Assembly (NCBI GenBank): GCA_001580565.1
Contig: LRBF01000229.1
Coordinates: 124,001 to 188,000 of the forward strand
DNA: 64,000 nucleotides
Direction of reading: 5' to 3'
Source of the DNA: Caballeronia megalochromosomata
GTDB taxonomy: Bacteria > Pseudomonadota > Gammaproteobacteria > Burkholderiales > Burkholderiaceae
The notes under the pieces are model-generated. The model ran no database searches. It saw nothing but the letters and a program-made list of their open reading frames with translations, and was not told where the DNA came from. The translations under genes were made by a program, and so were the position numbers. Of this stretch, positions 53,888 to 63,248 are shown in pieces; the first letter of the stretch is position 1; every line of letters begins with the position of its first letter.

Positions 53888-54886
53888 TCAGTCGAATGCA
53901 CGGGCGACAGCGTCGGCGATGCGCGGCAGCGGCAATATCGACACCGCCGCATTGAGCGTGGCCGCGGCCTTCGGCATGCCGTACACCGCGCTCGTCGCCT
54001 CGTCCTGCGCGATCGTGTGATAGCCCTTCGCGCGCATCGCCTTCAGGCCGATCGCGCCGTCGCGGCCCATGCCCGTCAGCAGCACGCCGATCGCGCGGCC
54101 GCTCCAGCGTTCGGTCACGCTCTGGAAGAACACGTCGACGGAAGGCCGGTAAGGCAGTTGCTCGGGATGCGCGGTGTAGCCGAGGCGCGTGGCATCGGTG
54201 AAATGGAGATGATCGTTGGTCGCGGCAAGCAGCACTTCGCCCGGCACGGGCCTGTCGCCCTCGCGCGCGACACGCACGGGCAGCGCCGATTGCGCGTCGA
54301 GCCACTGCGCCATGCCTTCCGCGAACGCTCGATCCACATGCTGCACGATGACGATGGCCGCCGCAAAGTGCTTCGGCAATGCGCCGAGCAGCGTCGCGAG
54401 CGCAGCCGGGCCGCCCGCCGATGCGCCGATCGCGACGAGCCGCGCATCGTTTTTCGGCACGCTCATCGCGACTGCGGACGATGCGCCGGAAGACGCGAGC
54501 CGCGCGCCGATCTGATCGATCTTCGCGATCAACGCCGCCGCGCCGCGACGCGCATCCGCGCCGGCGAGCGCGGGTGTATCGACGGCATCGAGCGCTCCCG
54601 CGCCCATCGCTTCATACACGCGCCATGCGTTCGCGCCGACATCCACCGTGACGACGAGAATCGCGCACGGCGAACGCGCCATGATGGTCCGCGACGCCTG
54701 CACGCCATCGACGTTCGGCATCACGAGATCCATCAGCACGACATCGGGCGTGTGCGTCGCGCAATAGTCGATCGCCTGCTGGCCGTCATGCGCGACCCAC
54801 GCGATCTCGAAGTCGGGCCGCGCCGTGAGCGCGCGCCGCAGCGCTTCCACGGCCAACGGGACGTCGTTTGCTATGCCGATCTTCAT
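53888..54886 (-). CDS. wspF: Chemotaxis-type methylesterase WspF
   Basis: A 332-residue CheB homologue that removes methyl groups from WspA and so damps signalling. The receiver domain at residues 1-125 has VVLMDLVMPNVDG, and the first acidic pair is altered to IANDVP as in other WspF. The esterase domain has the catalytic Ser in IGASAGGP, His in VQHVDRAF and Asp in LLTGMGRDGA. Its ATG overlaps the wspE stop (ATGA). Confidence 0.92.
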   Translation of the reverse strand: MKIGIANDVPLAVEALRRALTARPDFEIAWVAHDGQQAIDYCATHTPDVVLMDLVMPNVDGVQASRTIMARSPCAILVVTVDVGANAWRVYEAMGAGALDAVDTPALAGADARRGAAALIAKIDQIGARLASSGASSAVAMSVPKNDARLVAIGASAGGPAALATLLGALPKHFAAAIVIVQHVDRAFAEGMAQWLDAQSALPVRVAREGDRPVPGEVLLAATNDHLHFTDATRLGYTAHPEQLPYRPSVDVFFQSVTERWSGRAIGVLLTGMGRDGAIGLKAMRAKGYHTIAQDEATSAVYGMPKAAATLNAAVSILPLPRIADAVARAFD

Positions 54887-57159
54887 GATTTCGCCTCGCC
54901 AATGAGATCGCGCACCGCGTCGATGAGCGCCTGATCGTGAAAGCTGCCTTTCGCGAGGTAATAGTCCGCGCCCGCATCGAGGCCGCGCTGACGGTCTTCC
55001 GCGCGATCCTTGTACGACACGATCATCACCGGCAGCGCGGCCAGTTGCGCATCGCGCTTGATGAGCGTGACGAGCTCGATGCCATCGAGACGCGGCATGT
55101 CGATATCGGTGATGACGAGATCGAAGCGCTCGCCGCGCACCGCATTCCAGCCGTCCATCCCGTCCACAGCGACGGACACGTCGTAGCCGCGCGACGCGAG
55201 CAGCTTGCGTTCGAGCTCGCGCACGGTGAGCGAATCGTCGACGACGAGCACACGCTTCGCGCTCACCACGGCCGCCCGCGCCGCGCCCGCGCCCACGCGC
55301 CCGAGTTCGCCGCTGCCGACGAGCTTTTCGACCGAGCGCAGCCAGTCGTCGAGATCGGCGATGAGCAGCGGGTCGCCGTTTTCCATCAGCGCGCCCGCCG
55401 CGATGTTGCGCACCTTGCCGAGCCGCTTGTCGAGCGGCTGCACGACGAGCATGCGTTCACCCAGAAAGCGGTCGATGACGATGCCGTAACTCGCCGCGCC
55501 CTGCCCGATCACGACGACGTTGAGCGCATCGCTCGCCGCTTCGAACGCGGCGGTCTGCAGAATCTGATGCGCGGTGACGAGGCCGACGCGCTTGCCGTCG
55601 AACGAGAAATGCTGCTGGCCTTCGAGCATGTCGATGGCGCTCGCGGGCAGCACCAGCGTGCGCGCGACATGCGCGAGCGGCAGGCCGTAAGGCTCGCCCG
55701 CCACCTCGACGATCAGGCTGCGGATCACCGACAGCGTGAGCGGCAATTGCAACGTGAAGCGCGTGCCCGCGTGCGCTTCCTGCGTCACGCGCACGCTGCC
55801 GCGCACTTGCCGCACGACGTCCTGCACCGCATCGAGGCCGACGCCGCGCCCGGAAACGTCAGTGACGGCATCGCGCATCGAAAAGCCGGGCAGGAAGAGG
55901 AACTCGAGCAGCTCGGCTTCGGTGAGGCGCGCGGCGGTGTCCTCGTTCGCCATGTTCTTGCGCACGACGGCGCGGCGCAGTGCATCGAGATCGACGCCCG
56001 CGCCATCGTCGGACACGCTGATGAAAAGCGAACCCGCGCTATGGCGCGCTTCGAGCGTGATCGTGCCGGTTTCCGGCTTGCCGAGCGCGCGCCTGAGCGA
56101 CGCTTCCTCGATGCCGTGATCGACCGCGTTGCGCAGCAGATGGCCGAGCGGCGCGTCGAGCAGATCGAGAATGTCGCGGTCCACCTGCGTCGTTTCACCG
56201 GCGATGACGAGGCGCACATCCTTGCCGAGCCCGCGCGCGACATCGCGAACCATGCGCGCGAAGCCGCCGGTCGCATCGACGAAAGGACGCATGCGGCACG
56301 CGAGCGCTTCGTCGTAGATCTGCTGCGCGAGATGCGTCGAGCGTCGATCGAAGTTTTCCAGTTCCGCGAGACGCTCACTCAACTGTCGATGCGCTTCAGC
56401 GGTCAGGCGACGCACTTCGTCGAGCGCGGCGTGCGCGCGGGCATCGAGCGGCGCGGCGTTCGCTTCGGTCAGCGTTTCGTGCAGACGTTCGAGCGCGCGG
56501 CTCGCGTCGTGCTGAATGCGCTTCACACGCAACATCGATTGCGAAAACGGCTTGAGCCAGCGGGATTCGACGAGCGATTCACCCGAGTGGCTCAGCAGGC
56601 GGTCGAGCGTATCGGCGCGCATGCGCAGCATGCGGGCTTCATTCGTGCGCGAAGGTGCGTGGACGGGTTCGGGCGTTTCGTCGAGCGGCCTGGCGAGCGT
56701 GAGTTCTTGCGAAAGGTCCAGGACAACGTGTTTCGAAGGCGGCGCCGCGGCCGCTTCCGTGCCGTCGAGACGCGCATTGAGTCCGTCGACGAACGCATCG
56801 ACGCCGCGTTCGAGCGCCGTCTGGGCGTCGGTGTCGCGTGCCTCGCCTATCTGCACGATCAGATCGACGCCGCGCAGCAACAGATCGATATAGCCCGCGT
56901 CGAGCACGATCCGCCCTTCCTGCGCGGCGACGAAGCAGTCCTCCATCACATGCGCGAGCGTCACGCCGACCGGCACGCCGACCACGCGCGCCGCGCCCTT
57001 CAGCGAATGCGCGGCGCGCATGCACGCTTCGAGCGTGACGGGATCGCGCGGTGCGCGTTCGAGCGCGATGAGGCCATCGGAAAGAATCTGCGCCTGCCCG
57101 CGCGCCTCTTCCTGAAAGAGCTCGAGCAACGACGACCGGCCGGAATCGATGCTCGTCAT
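54883..57159 (-). CDS. wspE: Hybrid histidine kinase WspE (CheA-like with receiver)
   Basis: A 758-residue kinase. The Hpt domain has the phosphorylated histidine at residue 51 (AHSLKGAARVVGV). The dimerisation, kinase (LLRNAVDHGIEEASLR; SDDGAGVD) and CheW-like domains follow, and a C-terminal receiver begins near residue 635 (VLVVDDSLTVRELE; LVITDIDMPRLDG). It would phosphorylate WspR and WspF. Start and stop overlap the neighbouring genes by four bases. Confidence 0.93.
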   Translation of the reverse strand: MTSIDSGRSSLLELFQEEARGQAQILSDGLIALERAPRDPVTLEACMRAAHSLKGAARVVGVPVGVTLAHVMEDCFVAAQEGRIVLDAGYIDLLLRGVDLIVQIGEARDTDAQTALERGVDAFVDGLNARLDGTEAAAAPPSKHVVLDLSQELTLARPLDETPEPVHAPSRTNEARMLRMRADTLDRLLSHSGESLVESRWLKPFSQSMLRVKRIQHDASRALERLHETLTEANAAPLDARAHAALDEVRRLTAEAHRQLSERLAELENFDRRSTHLAQQIYDEALACRMRPFVDATGGFARMVRDVARGLGKDVRLVIAGETTQVDRDILDLLDAPLGHLLRNAVDHGIEEASLRRALGKPETGTITLEARHSAGSLFISVSDDGAGVDLDALRRAVVRKNMANEDTAARLTEAELLEFLFLPGFSMRDAVTDVSGRGVGLDAVQDVVRQVRGSVRVTQEAHAGTRFTLQLPLTLSVIRSLIVEVAGEPYGLPLAHVARTLVLPASAIDMLEGQQHFSFDGKRVGLVTAHQILQTAAFEAASDALNVVVIGQGAASYGIVIDRFLGERMLVVQPLDKRLGKVRNIAAGALMENGDPLLIADLDDWLRSVEKLVGSGELGRVGAGAARAAVVSAKRVLVVDDSLTVRELERKLLASRGYDVSVAVDGMDGWNAVRGERFDLVITDIDMPRLDGIELVTLIKRDAQLAALPVMIVSYKDRAEDRQRGLDAGADYYLAKGSFHDQALIDAVRDLIGEAKS

Positions 57160-57890
57160 GTGAGGCTCCGGTTCAGGCTGTCGATGAGACGATCGGCGTC
57201 GAGCAGGCCGACGGTCGCGTCCTTGAACGCGGCGACCGCGTGCGCATGCGATGACAGGCGTTGCGCGAGCGTGGCAGGCACGGGCTGAAGCTGCGTGTGC
57301 GTAAAGCGATGCACGCCGTCGACTGCATCGACGGGAAAGGCGATCGGGCCTTCATGATCGCCGTTCGCATGATGATCACGGCCCTGCGCGCGCTGGATGA
57401 CGAGCAGGCGGCCGAGCTCGCGCGCATCGAGGGCCTGGCTGGCCGACACGTCTTTCCCCGCACGCTCTTCGATGCCGAAGAGCCGTGCAAGCGAAGCACA
57501 CACGATCAACCGGCCACGCACGTTCACGACGCCGAGCACCGCGCGATGCCGCCGATGCGGCAGCGAATGCACTGGACGCAATTGCGCCACTTGCGCGCAC
57601 ACGCTCGTCGGCAGGCCGAGCCATTCGCCGCCGATGCGAAACACGAGGCATGAAAGCGTGTCGGTTTCGTCGCCGTCGCGCGTCACGTTCGGCACGGCCG
57701 CGCTCGTCTGTTCGATCGACGTGCGTGCTTCCACGCGATCGAGCACGCGCGACGCCGCGTCTTCGTGAACCGGGCAGTTGCGGCAATGCACGTAGCGTTC
57801 GAGCTTCGGACACGATGCATCGCCGCGCACGCCGACGCGGTTCCAGCAATCGTCGATGTCGATCATGACGTTGATGTCGCGGGCATTCAT
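57156..57890 (-). CDS. wspD: CheW-like adaptor WspD
   Basis: A 244-residue coupling protein. The N-terminal 50 residues hold cysteines typical of WspD (DDCWNRV; CPKLERYVHCRNCPVH), followed by a CheW domain (LVFRIGGEWLGLPTSV; HRRHRAVLGVVNVRGRLI). It links WspA to WspE. Four-base ATGA overlaps join it to wspC and wspE. Confidence 0.9.
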   Translation of the reverse strand: MNARDINVMIDIDDCWNRVGVRGDASCPKLERYVHCRNCPVHEDAASRVLDRVEARTSIEQTSAAVPNVTRDGDETDTLSCLVFRIGGEWLGLPTSVCAQVAQLRPVHSLPHRRHRAVLGVVNVRGRLIVCASLARLFGIEERAGKDVSASQALDARELGRLLVIQRAQGRDHHANGDHEGPIAFPVDAVDGVHRFTHTQLQPVPATLAQRLSSHAHAVAAFKDATVGLLDADRLIDSLNRSLT

Positions 57891-59209
57891 CGCGCGGTCC
57901 CCATGACACGTTCCGCGCGCGCGAGCAGGCGGCGCGCGCCGCTTTCATCGCCGTCGAGCGAGAGACACGCGGCGAGATGCGTGAGCGCTTCGCGATGCGC
58001 GGGATCGAGATACAGCGCGCGCCGGTAATGACCGCGCGATGCCTGCTGCTCGCCACGCGCATCGGCGATCACGCCGAGCAGATAGTACGCATCCGCGTTC
58101 GATGGATTCACGTCCAGATACGCAAGCGCCGCGCTCGCTGCGGCGTCGAGCTGTCCGGCATCGGCGAGCTGGCGCGCATGCGTGAGGCCATGCGCGGGAT
58201 CGGGCTGAACACGGATTTCTTCACGCGGCTTCGCAACCGGCGCCGCGCGAACGACCGGCGGCGCGCTGGCCCATGCGGGCAAGATGAAAGCAGGCTTCAT
58301 CGGCGGCGGCGTCCTGACGACCGGCAGAGCCGGCCACGCGCCGTTGAAGACACTGGTGCACCCGCGCTCGGCCCGATTGAACGCAAACGCGAGCGGAATG
58401 TTCGCGGAACTCATGCCCTCGCGCATCAGAAGACCCGTTTCCGCCGGACCCACGAATAATGTACCGCCCTCCGCGAGCAGTCGATCGAGCACGCGAAAAA
58501 CGTCACACTGTGTGTCGCGATCGAAATAGATCAGCACGTTGCGGCACAGAATGAAATCGAAGTGCTCGAATGCGTGTGTATCGAGTTGCAAGAGATTCAC
58601 TTGCGAAAAGCGCACGCTCTGCGCAACGGCGGGATCGAGTTGCCAGCCGCCATCGGCTGCGCGGAAATGACGGTCGCGAAAATCGAGCGAGCGGCCGCGA
58701 AACGCGTTGCGCCCGTAGTGCGCGCGGCGTGCAATGGCGAGCGCGCGTTCGCTCACGTCGATGGCATCGATCGAAAAGCGCTCGGCGGGAATGCCCGCCT
58801 CGATCAGCGCCATTGCGACGGAATACGCTTCCTCGCCAGTCGAGCACGGTGCGCTCAGCACGCGCAGAGGCTTCGCGGGCCGCTCATGCAGACGCACGCG
58901 CGCAAGACGCGCGAGCGCGGCGAAGGCTTCGGGATCACGAAAGAACCACGTCTCCGGCACGACGACCGCTTCGATCAGTTCCTGCATGCGCGCGGCGTCC
59001 TGAGTCACCGCGCAATAGTAGTCGTCCAGCGTGCCGCCTTGCTCGTCTCGCCACAGGGTGTATCGCTCGCGCACCGCGCGCGATACCGCGTTCGCGCCGA
59101 TCGATTCGGCATCTAGCCCGATCGTGCGATGCAACAGTTCGATGAAGCGGCCGATACCAAATGGCTCGGCGTGACCGGCATCGGAAAAAGGCGTCGGCAG
59201 CGCGCTCAT
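57887..59209 (-). CDS. wspC: Chemotaxis-type methyltransferase WspC with TPR tail
   Basis: A 440-residue CheR-type methyltransferase that methylates WspA with S-adenosylmethionine. The core (EAVVVPETWFFRDPEAF; RVLSAPCSTGEEAYSVAM; FDFILCRNVLIYFD) spans residues 15-285, and the C-terminal 80 residues hold two TPR units (NPSNADAYYLLGVIADARG). The ATG at 59209 overlaps the wspB stop (ATGA); the longer frame upstream is inside wspB. Confidence 0.92.
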   Translation of the reverse strand: MSALPTPFSDAGHAEPFGIGRFIELLHRTIGLDAESIGANAVSRAVRERYTLWRDEQGGTLDDYYCAVTQDAARMQELIEAVVVPETWFFRDPEAFAALARLARVRLHERPAKPLRVLSAPCSTGEEAYSVAMALIEAGIPAERFSIDAIDVSERALAIARRAHYGRNAFRGRSLDFRDRHFRAADGGWQLDPAVAQSVRFSQVNLLQLDTHAFEHFDFILCRNVLIYFDRDTQCDVFRVLDRLLAEGGTLFVGPAETGLLMREGMSSANIPLAFAFNRAERGCTSVFNGAWPALPVVRTPPPMKPAFILPAWASAPPVVRAAPVAKPREEIRVQPDPAHGLTHARQLADAGQLDAAASAALAYLDVNPSNADAYYLLGVIADARGEQQASRGHYRRALYLDPAHREALTHLAACLSLDGDESGARRLLARAERVMGTAR

Positions 59210-59676
59210 GCGTGGCTCCCGGCGAAGAGCAGCGCCTGAACGTCGTCGGGCAACAGATGCTCGATACGCACCCATTGGAGCAGCCCGGCTTCGTCGCGCG
59301 TGAGCGGGCCGAGATAGCGCGCATGCGGCGTGTCGATGCCCGCATCGGTGAACGAAGCGGCATCGAACGTCACGGTGCGTGTCGCCTGTTCGAGCACAAG
59401 GCCGAGCCGATGATGCGTTGTCACGCCATCTTCGCCATCACGCGGATACGTGACGAGCGCCAGCCGCGTCGACAGTCTTTCCTGCGATGAACGCGCGAGC
59501 GCGCGTGCCGCGATATCGATGACGGGCACGCTCGCACCTTCGAAATCGAGCACGCCCGCGACCCATGCGGGCGCGCCAGGCAGCGCCTTCAGCGGCGTGA
59601 GCGGCAACATGCGCTCGACTTGCGTACTGTCGAGCAGATAGCGGTCGGACCCGAGCGTGAACTGGACGAAGAGCAT
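59206..59676 (-). CDS. wspB: CheW-like adaptor WspB
   Basis: A 156-residue CheW-fold protein starting MLFVQFTLGSDRYLLDSTQV, with GAPAWVAGVLDFEGASVPVID. It is the second coupling protein of the Wsp complex. It lies 12 bases after wspA and overlaps wspC by four bases. Confidence 0.9.
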   Translation of the reverse strand: MLFVQFTLGSDRYLLDSTQVERMLPLTPLKALPGAPAWVAGVLDFEGASVPVIDIAARALARSSQERLSTRLALVTYPRDGEDGVTTHHRLGLVLEQATRTVTFDAASFTDAGIDTPHARYLGPLTRDEAGLLQWVRIEHLLPDDVQALLFAGSHA

Positions 59677-59688
59677 CGCGGCGTGCCT

Positions 59689-61314
59689 TTAAGCGGCCAC
59701 CTTGAAGCGCGACACGCCCGTGCGCAGGCCGTTCGCGACATGCGTGAGATCATCGATCGCTTGCGTCGACTGGCGCAGCGATTCGGCCGTCTGCTGCGCG
59801 GCTTCGGACAGTTGCGACAGCGCCTGCGAGATCTGGTCCGCGCCGGTGGCCTGCGTCTGCATGCCTTCGTTGATCATCGAAAAGCGCGGCGCCATGGTCT
59901 GCACCTGATGGATGATCTGCGAAAGCTGGCCGCCCACCTGCTGCACGTCGAGCATGCCGCGACGCACTTCCTCGGAGAACTTGTCCATGCCCATCACGCC
60001 GGCGGCGACGGCGGACTGGATCTCTTTCACCATCTGCTCGATGTCGAACGTGGCGACGGCCGTCTGATCCGCGAGACGGCGAATCTCGGTCGCGACGACC
60101 GCGAAGCCGCGCCCGTACTCGCCCGCCTTCTCCGCCTCGATCGCCGCGTTCAGCGAGAGCAGATTGGTCTGATCCGCCACCTTCGTGATGGTCGCGACGA
60201 CCTGATTGATGTTGCCCGCCTTCTCGTTGAGGATCGCGAGCTTGCCGTTCACCGAACCCGCCGCTTCCATCACGAGGCGCATGGTTTCCTCCATGCGCGT
60301 GAGTCCCGCCTGACCCGTGCCCGCGAGCGCCGCCGATTGCTCCGCCACGCCCGACACCTCGTTCATCGTGCGCACGAGATCGCGCGCCGTGGCGAAGATC
60401 TCGCGCGAGGTTGCGCCGATTTCCGTCGTCGTCGCGGCTGTCTCGCTCGCGGTGGCCTGCTGTTCGCGCGCGGTCGCGGCGATTTCCGACACCGACGTCG
60501 TCACCTGCACGGCCGACTTCTGCGCCTGACCGACGAGACCCGTGAGTTCGTCGGTCATGCGGTTGAAGCCCGCCTCCAGCGTGCCGAATTCGTCGCGGCG
60601 CGCGAGCGCGAGCCGCTGCGTGAGGTCGCCGGTGCGCATCTTGTCCACCACATCGACCATGCGCAGCATCGGCACCGTCAGCGCCTTCATCAGCATGTAG
60701 CCGAGCACCGACGCCGCGGCGATCGCAATCAGCATGATGACGATGAGCGTCACCTCCGATTTCTGCACCGAGCCGCGAATGCTCTCGACCGATTTCGCGT
60801 TGAAGGTCTCGTTATGGTCGACGATCGCGCGTGCGGCGGTCTGTCCCGCTTCCCATACCGGCGTGAGGCGCGTGTTGAAGGTCGCGGCGGCCGCATCCTT
60901 CGAGCTCGCGAGCTCGCGCAGCGCCTGCTCCTGAACCGGGCCGTAAAGCTCGCGCTGACGCTTGAAATCGTTGAAGAGGCGGCGGTCTTCATCCTCGAAG
61001 ATGGTGGGCACGTAGGCGTCCATCAGCTTGTCGATGGTCGCGCGCGTTTCGGTCAGACGCTGCGTGTCGCGGCGCATCTGCTCCGCGTCGTTGTCGATGA
61101 AGACGAGCCGCTGCGTGATCGTGTAGTTCTCGAACCACGCCGCGCGCAGATCGCTGGAGAGCGAGAAGCCGAGCATCGAATCGTCTTCGAGGCTCTTTGC
61201 TTCGCGATCGATCCCGCCGAGCAGCGTGTACGACAGTGCGGCCATGACGAGCATCAGGGAAAGGATGATGCCGAAGCTGGCCAGAATACGATGCCGAATG
61301 GACAGTTGCTTCAC
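59689..61314 (-). CDS. wspA: Methyl-accepting surface-sensing receptor WspA
   Basis: A 541-residue membrane receptor. Membrane helices are at residues 10-32 and about 188-208, with a four-helix-bundle periplasmic domain between them. A HAMP domain follows (MVDVVDKMRTGDLTQRLAL), then the signalling domain with its hairpin tip LNAAIEAEKAGEYGRGFAVVA and VRRLADQTAVA-type sequence (EIRRLADQT). The start is a GTG at 61314, since no in-frame ATG precedes the first helix. It is the first gene of the wsp operon, with 126 bases of upstream sequence. Confidence 0.92.
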   Translation of the reverse strand: MKQLSIRHRILASFGIILSLMLVMAALSYTLLGGIDREAKSLEDDSMLGFSLSSDLRAAWFENYTITQRLVFIDNDAEQMRRDTQRLTETRATIDKLMDAYVPTIFEDEDRRLFNDFKRQRELYGPVQEQALRELASSKDAAAATFNTRLTPVWEAGQTAARAIVDHNETFNAKSVESIRGSVQKSEVTLIVIMLIAIAAASVLGYMLMKALTVPMLRMVDVVDKMRTGDLTQRLALARRDEFGTLEAGFNRMTDELTGLVGQAQKSAVQVTTSVSEIAATAREQQATASETAATTTEIGATSREIFATARDLVRTMNEVSGVAEQSAALAGTGQAGLTRMEETMRLVMEAAGSVNGKLAILNEKAGNINQVVATITKVADQTNLLSLNAAIEAEKAGEYGRGFAVVATEIRRLADQTAVATFDIEQMVKEIQSAVAAGVMGMDKFSEEVRRGMLDVQQVGGQLSQIIHQVQTMAPRFSMINEGMQTQATGADQISQALSQLSEAAQQTAESLRQSTQAIDDLTHVANGLRTGVSRFKVAA

Positions 61315-61439
61315 GCGATGAACCCCATCAGTGGATAAAGACGATTGCCGCGCCGGGGCAACCGCGAGCCCGCCTCGATCATGAGGCGTCTCGATTGCAG
61401 GATGAATTCGTGCGCGTAGAGCCGCGCTGCCAGACCGTG

Positions 61440-62606
61440 TTAACGGCCGATTGTGGCCGCGCTTGAGTTCGGCGTGTCGAGGTGAATCATTTCACCGTGT
61501 TGCAGGACGGTGAACGCGTCCGCGGGCAGGCCGGCGCGGCGCACGGCTTCGGCGAGACGGCGCGGCGGTTCGTCGAGGGGCTCGTCGGTCAGTTCGAACG
61601 AACCCCAGTGAATGCCGACCGCCCGCTTCGCGTGGACGTCCTGAAAGATGCGCACCGCTTCCTCGGGATCGACGTGCTGCGCGTGCATGAACCAGCGCGG
61701 ATCGTAGGCGCCGATCGGAATCAGCGCGAGATCGAAACCGCCGAAACGCGCGCCGATATCGCGGAAGTCCGGGGAATAGCCGGTGTCGCCGGCGAAGTAG
61801 AACGAGTATGGACGCGCTGCGCCCGCCGGCGTTTTCACGACCCAGCCGCCCCAGAGTGTTTCCGCGCGGTCGAACGGCGTGCGTGCCGACCAGTGCTGGC
61901 TCGGCACGAACCAGATATCGAGTCCGGCGGCGTGTGTCTCGTCGCTCCAGTCGAGTTCCTCGACGTTCGTCACGCCGACGTCGTTCATCCACTGTCTGAT
62001 GCCGAGCGGCACGAGAAAGCGCGGCGGGCCGCCCGGCTGGCGGTTGAGCGCTTCGATGCTCGGCTTGTCGAGATGATCGTAGTGATTGTGGGAAATCAGC
62101 ACGATGTCGATGTGCGGCAGTTCATCCAGCGTGAGGCCGGGCGGAGTCTTGCGCTTCGGGCCCGCGAACGAGAACGGCGATGCGCGCTCCGAGAACACCG
62201 GATCGGTGAGGATGTTCACGCCGTCGACCTGGACCAGCGCGGTCGCGTGACCGATCCAGGTGAGCGTATCGGCGGTGCGGTTGGCCTTGAGCCACGCGAT
62301 GTCGGGATGCGCCATCGGAAAGTGATAGCCGTTCGCGGGCGGTTTCGGCAAGCCTTGCGTCAAGCGCTCCCAGCGCCACTTCAGAAACGATTCCCGCGGC
62401 AGATGACCGTAGTTGTTTTCATAGCCCGATGCGGTGCGCTTCGCATGATGCAGCGGTTGCGGCTGTTGCGATTCCGATGCAGGCGACGGGTCCTCGCTGC
62501 GCGCGGGCGCGCCCGACGAGCAGCCCGCGAAAAGTGCGAGCGCGCAGCACGCGGCGTGGGCGCGTCGTGCGAACACGGCGGAGAAAAAGGAGGAGAAAAG
62601 ACGCAT
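61440..62606 (-). CDS. MBL-fold metallohydrolase lipoprotein (UlaG/NAPE-PLD-like)
   Basis: A 388-residue metallo-beta-lactamase-fold protein. The N-terminal signal has lipobox LFAGC near residue 28. Metal-binding motifs are ISHNHYDHLD, with histidines later in PSQHWSART and YFAGDTGYSPDF. This matches the NAPE-hydrolysing phospholipase D-like branch, and the HYP-like GYENNYGHLPRESFLKWRWERL leader is also typical. It may act on lipids, but the substrate is unknown. An ATG at 62630 is a weaker start. Confidence 0.83.
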   Translation of the reverse strand: MRLFSSFFSAVFARRAHAACCALALFAGCSSGAPARSEDPSPASESQQPQPLHHAKRTASGYENNYGHLPRESFLKWRWERLTQGLPKPPANGYHFPMAHPDIAWLKANRTADTLTWIGHATALVQVDGVNILTDPVFSERASPFSFAGPKRKTPPGLTLDELPHIDIVLISHNHYDHLDKPSIEALNRQPGGPPRFLVPLGIRQWMNDVGVTNVEELDWSDETHAAGLDIWFVPSQHWSARTPFDRAETLWGGWVVKTPAGAARPYSFYFAGDTGYSPDFRDIGARFGGFDLALIPIGAYDPRWFMHAQHVDPEEAVRIFQDVHAKRAVGIHWGSFELTDEPLDEPPRRLAEAVRRAGLPADAFTVLQHGEMIHLDTPNSSAATIGR

Positions 62607-62888
62607 GTTTTGATAATTTGCGTGCCGCATATGTCATTCGATTGTACGAAATGCATGCGAAACCGTCTTTGCGCGCTTTTCTCTCCCGCAGTAGCAAGAT
62701 GCGCGATTGCCGCTGCATAAGGCGCAAGACGACGATGCGCACGGTGAAGTAGCGCGTCGGCCCGCTTCTTGCGTTAGCCCACCCCGGCGCCAAAGAAAGG
62801 CGCTATCGAAAAACCAATCGCGGCGCGCGCTCTTTGAGGCGGTTATCGCATTCGGGCACGTAGCACGCGAATGCCAGACGGGGGTTTC

Positions 62889-63221
62889 ATGGGCAGTAGT
62901 CAAAGAAAAAACGCCGTACGCACTTTCAACCCGCAATTGCACACGATGCACGCGATGCTGGTATCGCGCGCCGCATCGCATGTGGCGAGCGCGATGCGGC
63001 CCGAAGGCCGCGACGAGGCGCTCGCGGAAGGCATCGCGGAGGTGATCGCCCATTGCGGGCATGCGGGGCTCGGGCTTTTTCTCGCCGCGGTCTGGCATTG
63101 GCTCGATGAACGCGGCTATCACGAAGCCGCCGACGCCGTGCAGCATTACATCGAAAACGGCACGATGCCGGCAGTCAAGGCGACGCCGAAACCAGCACGG
63201 CGGCGCGACGCGCGTATTTGA
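62889..63221 (+). CDS. Conserved helical protein, unknown function
   Basis: A 110-residue protein starting MGSSQRKNAVRTFNPQLHTMHAM, mostly helical (SRAASHVASAMRPEGRDEALAEG; HCGHAGLGLFLAAVWHWLDERGYHEAADAV) with a basic tail. I believe similar unnamed proteins occur in Burkholderia relatives. The ATG at 62889 is preferred over the one at 62871 because a G-rich run precedes it. No function can be given. Confidence 0.6.
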   Translation: MGSSQRKNAVRTFNPQLHTMHAMLVSRAASHVASAMRPEGRDEALAEGIAEVIAHCGHAGLGLFLAAVWHWLDERGYHEAADAVQHYIENGTMPAVKATPKPARRRDARI

Positions 63222-63248
63222 ATCGGCCGGCTCGCGTTACGTAACGCG

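Noticed and set aside
53861..57288. Long plus-strand frames opposite the wsp genes
   Set aside because: They are antisense shadows of wspE and wspF, caused by high GC in third codon positions; no domain or ribosome site is visible.
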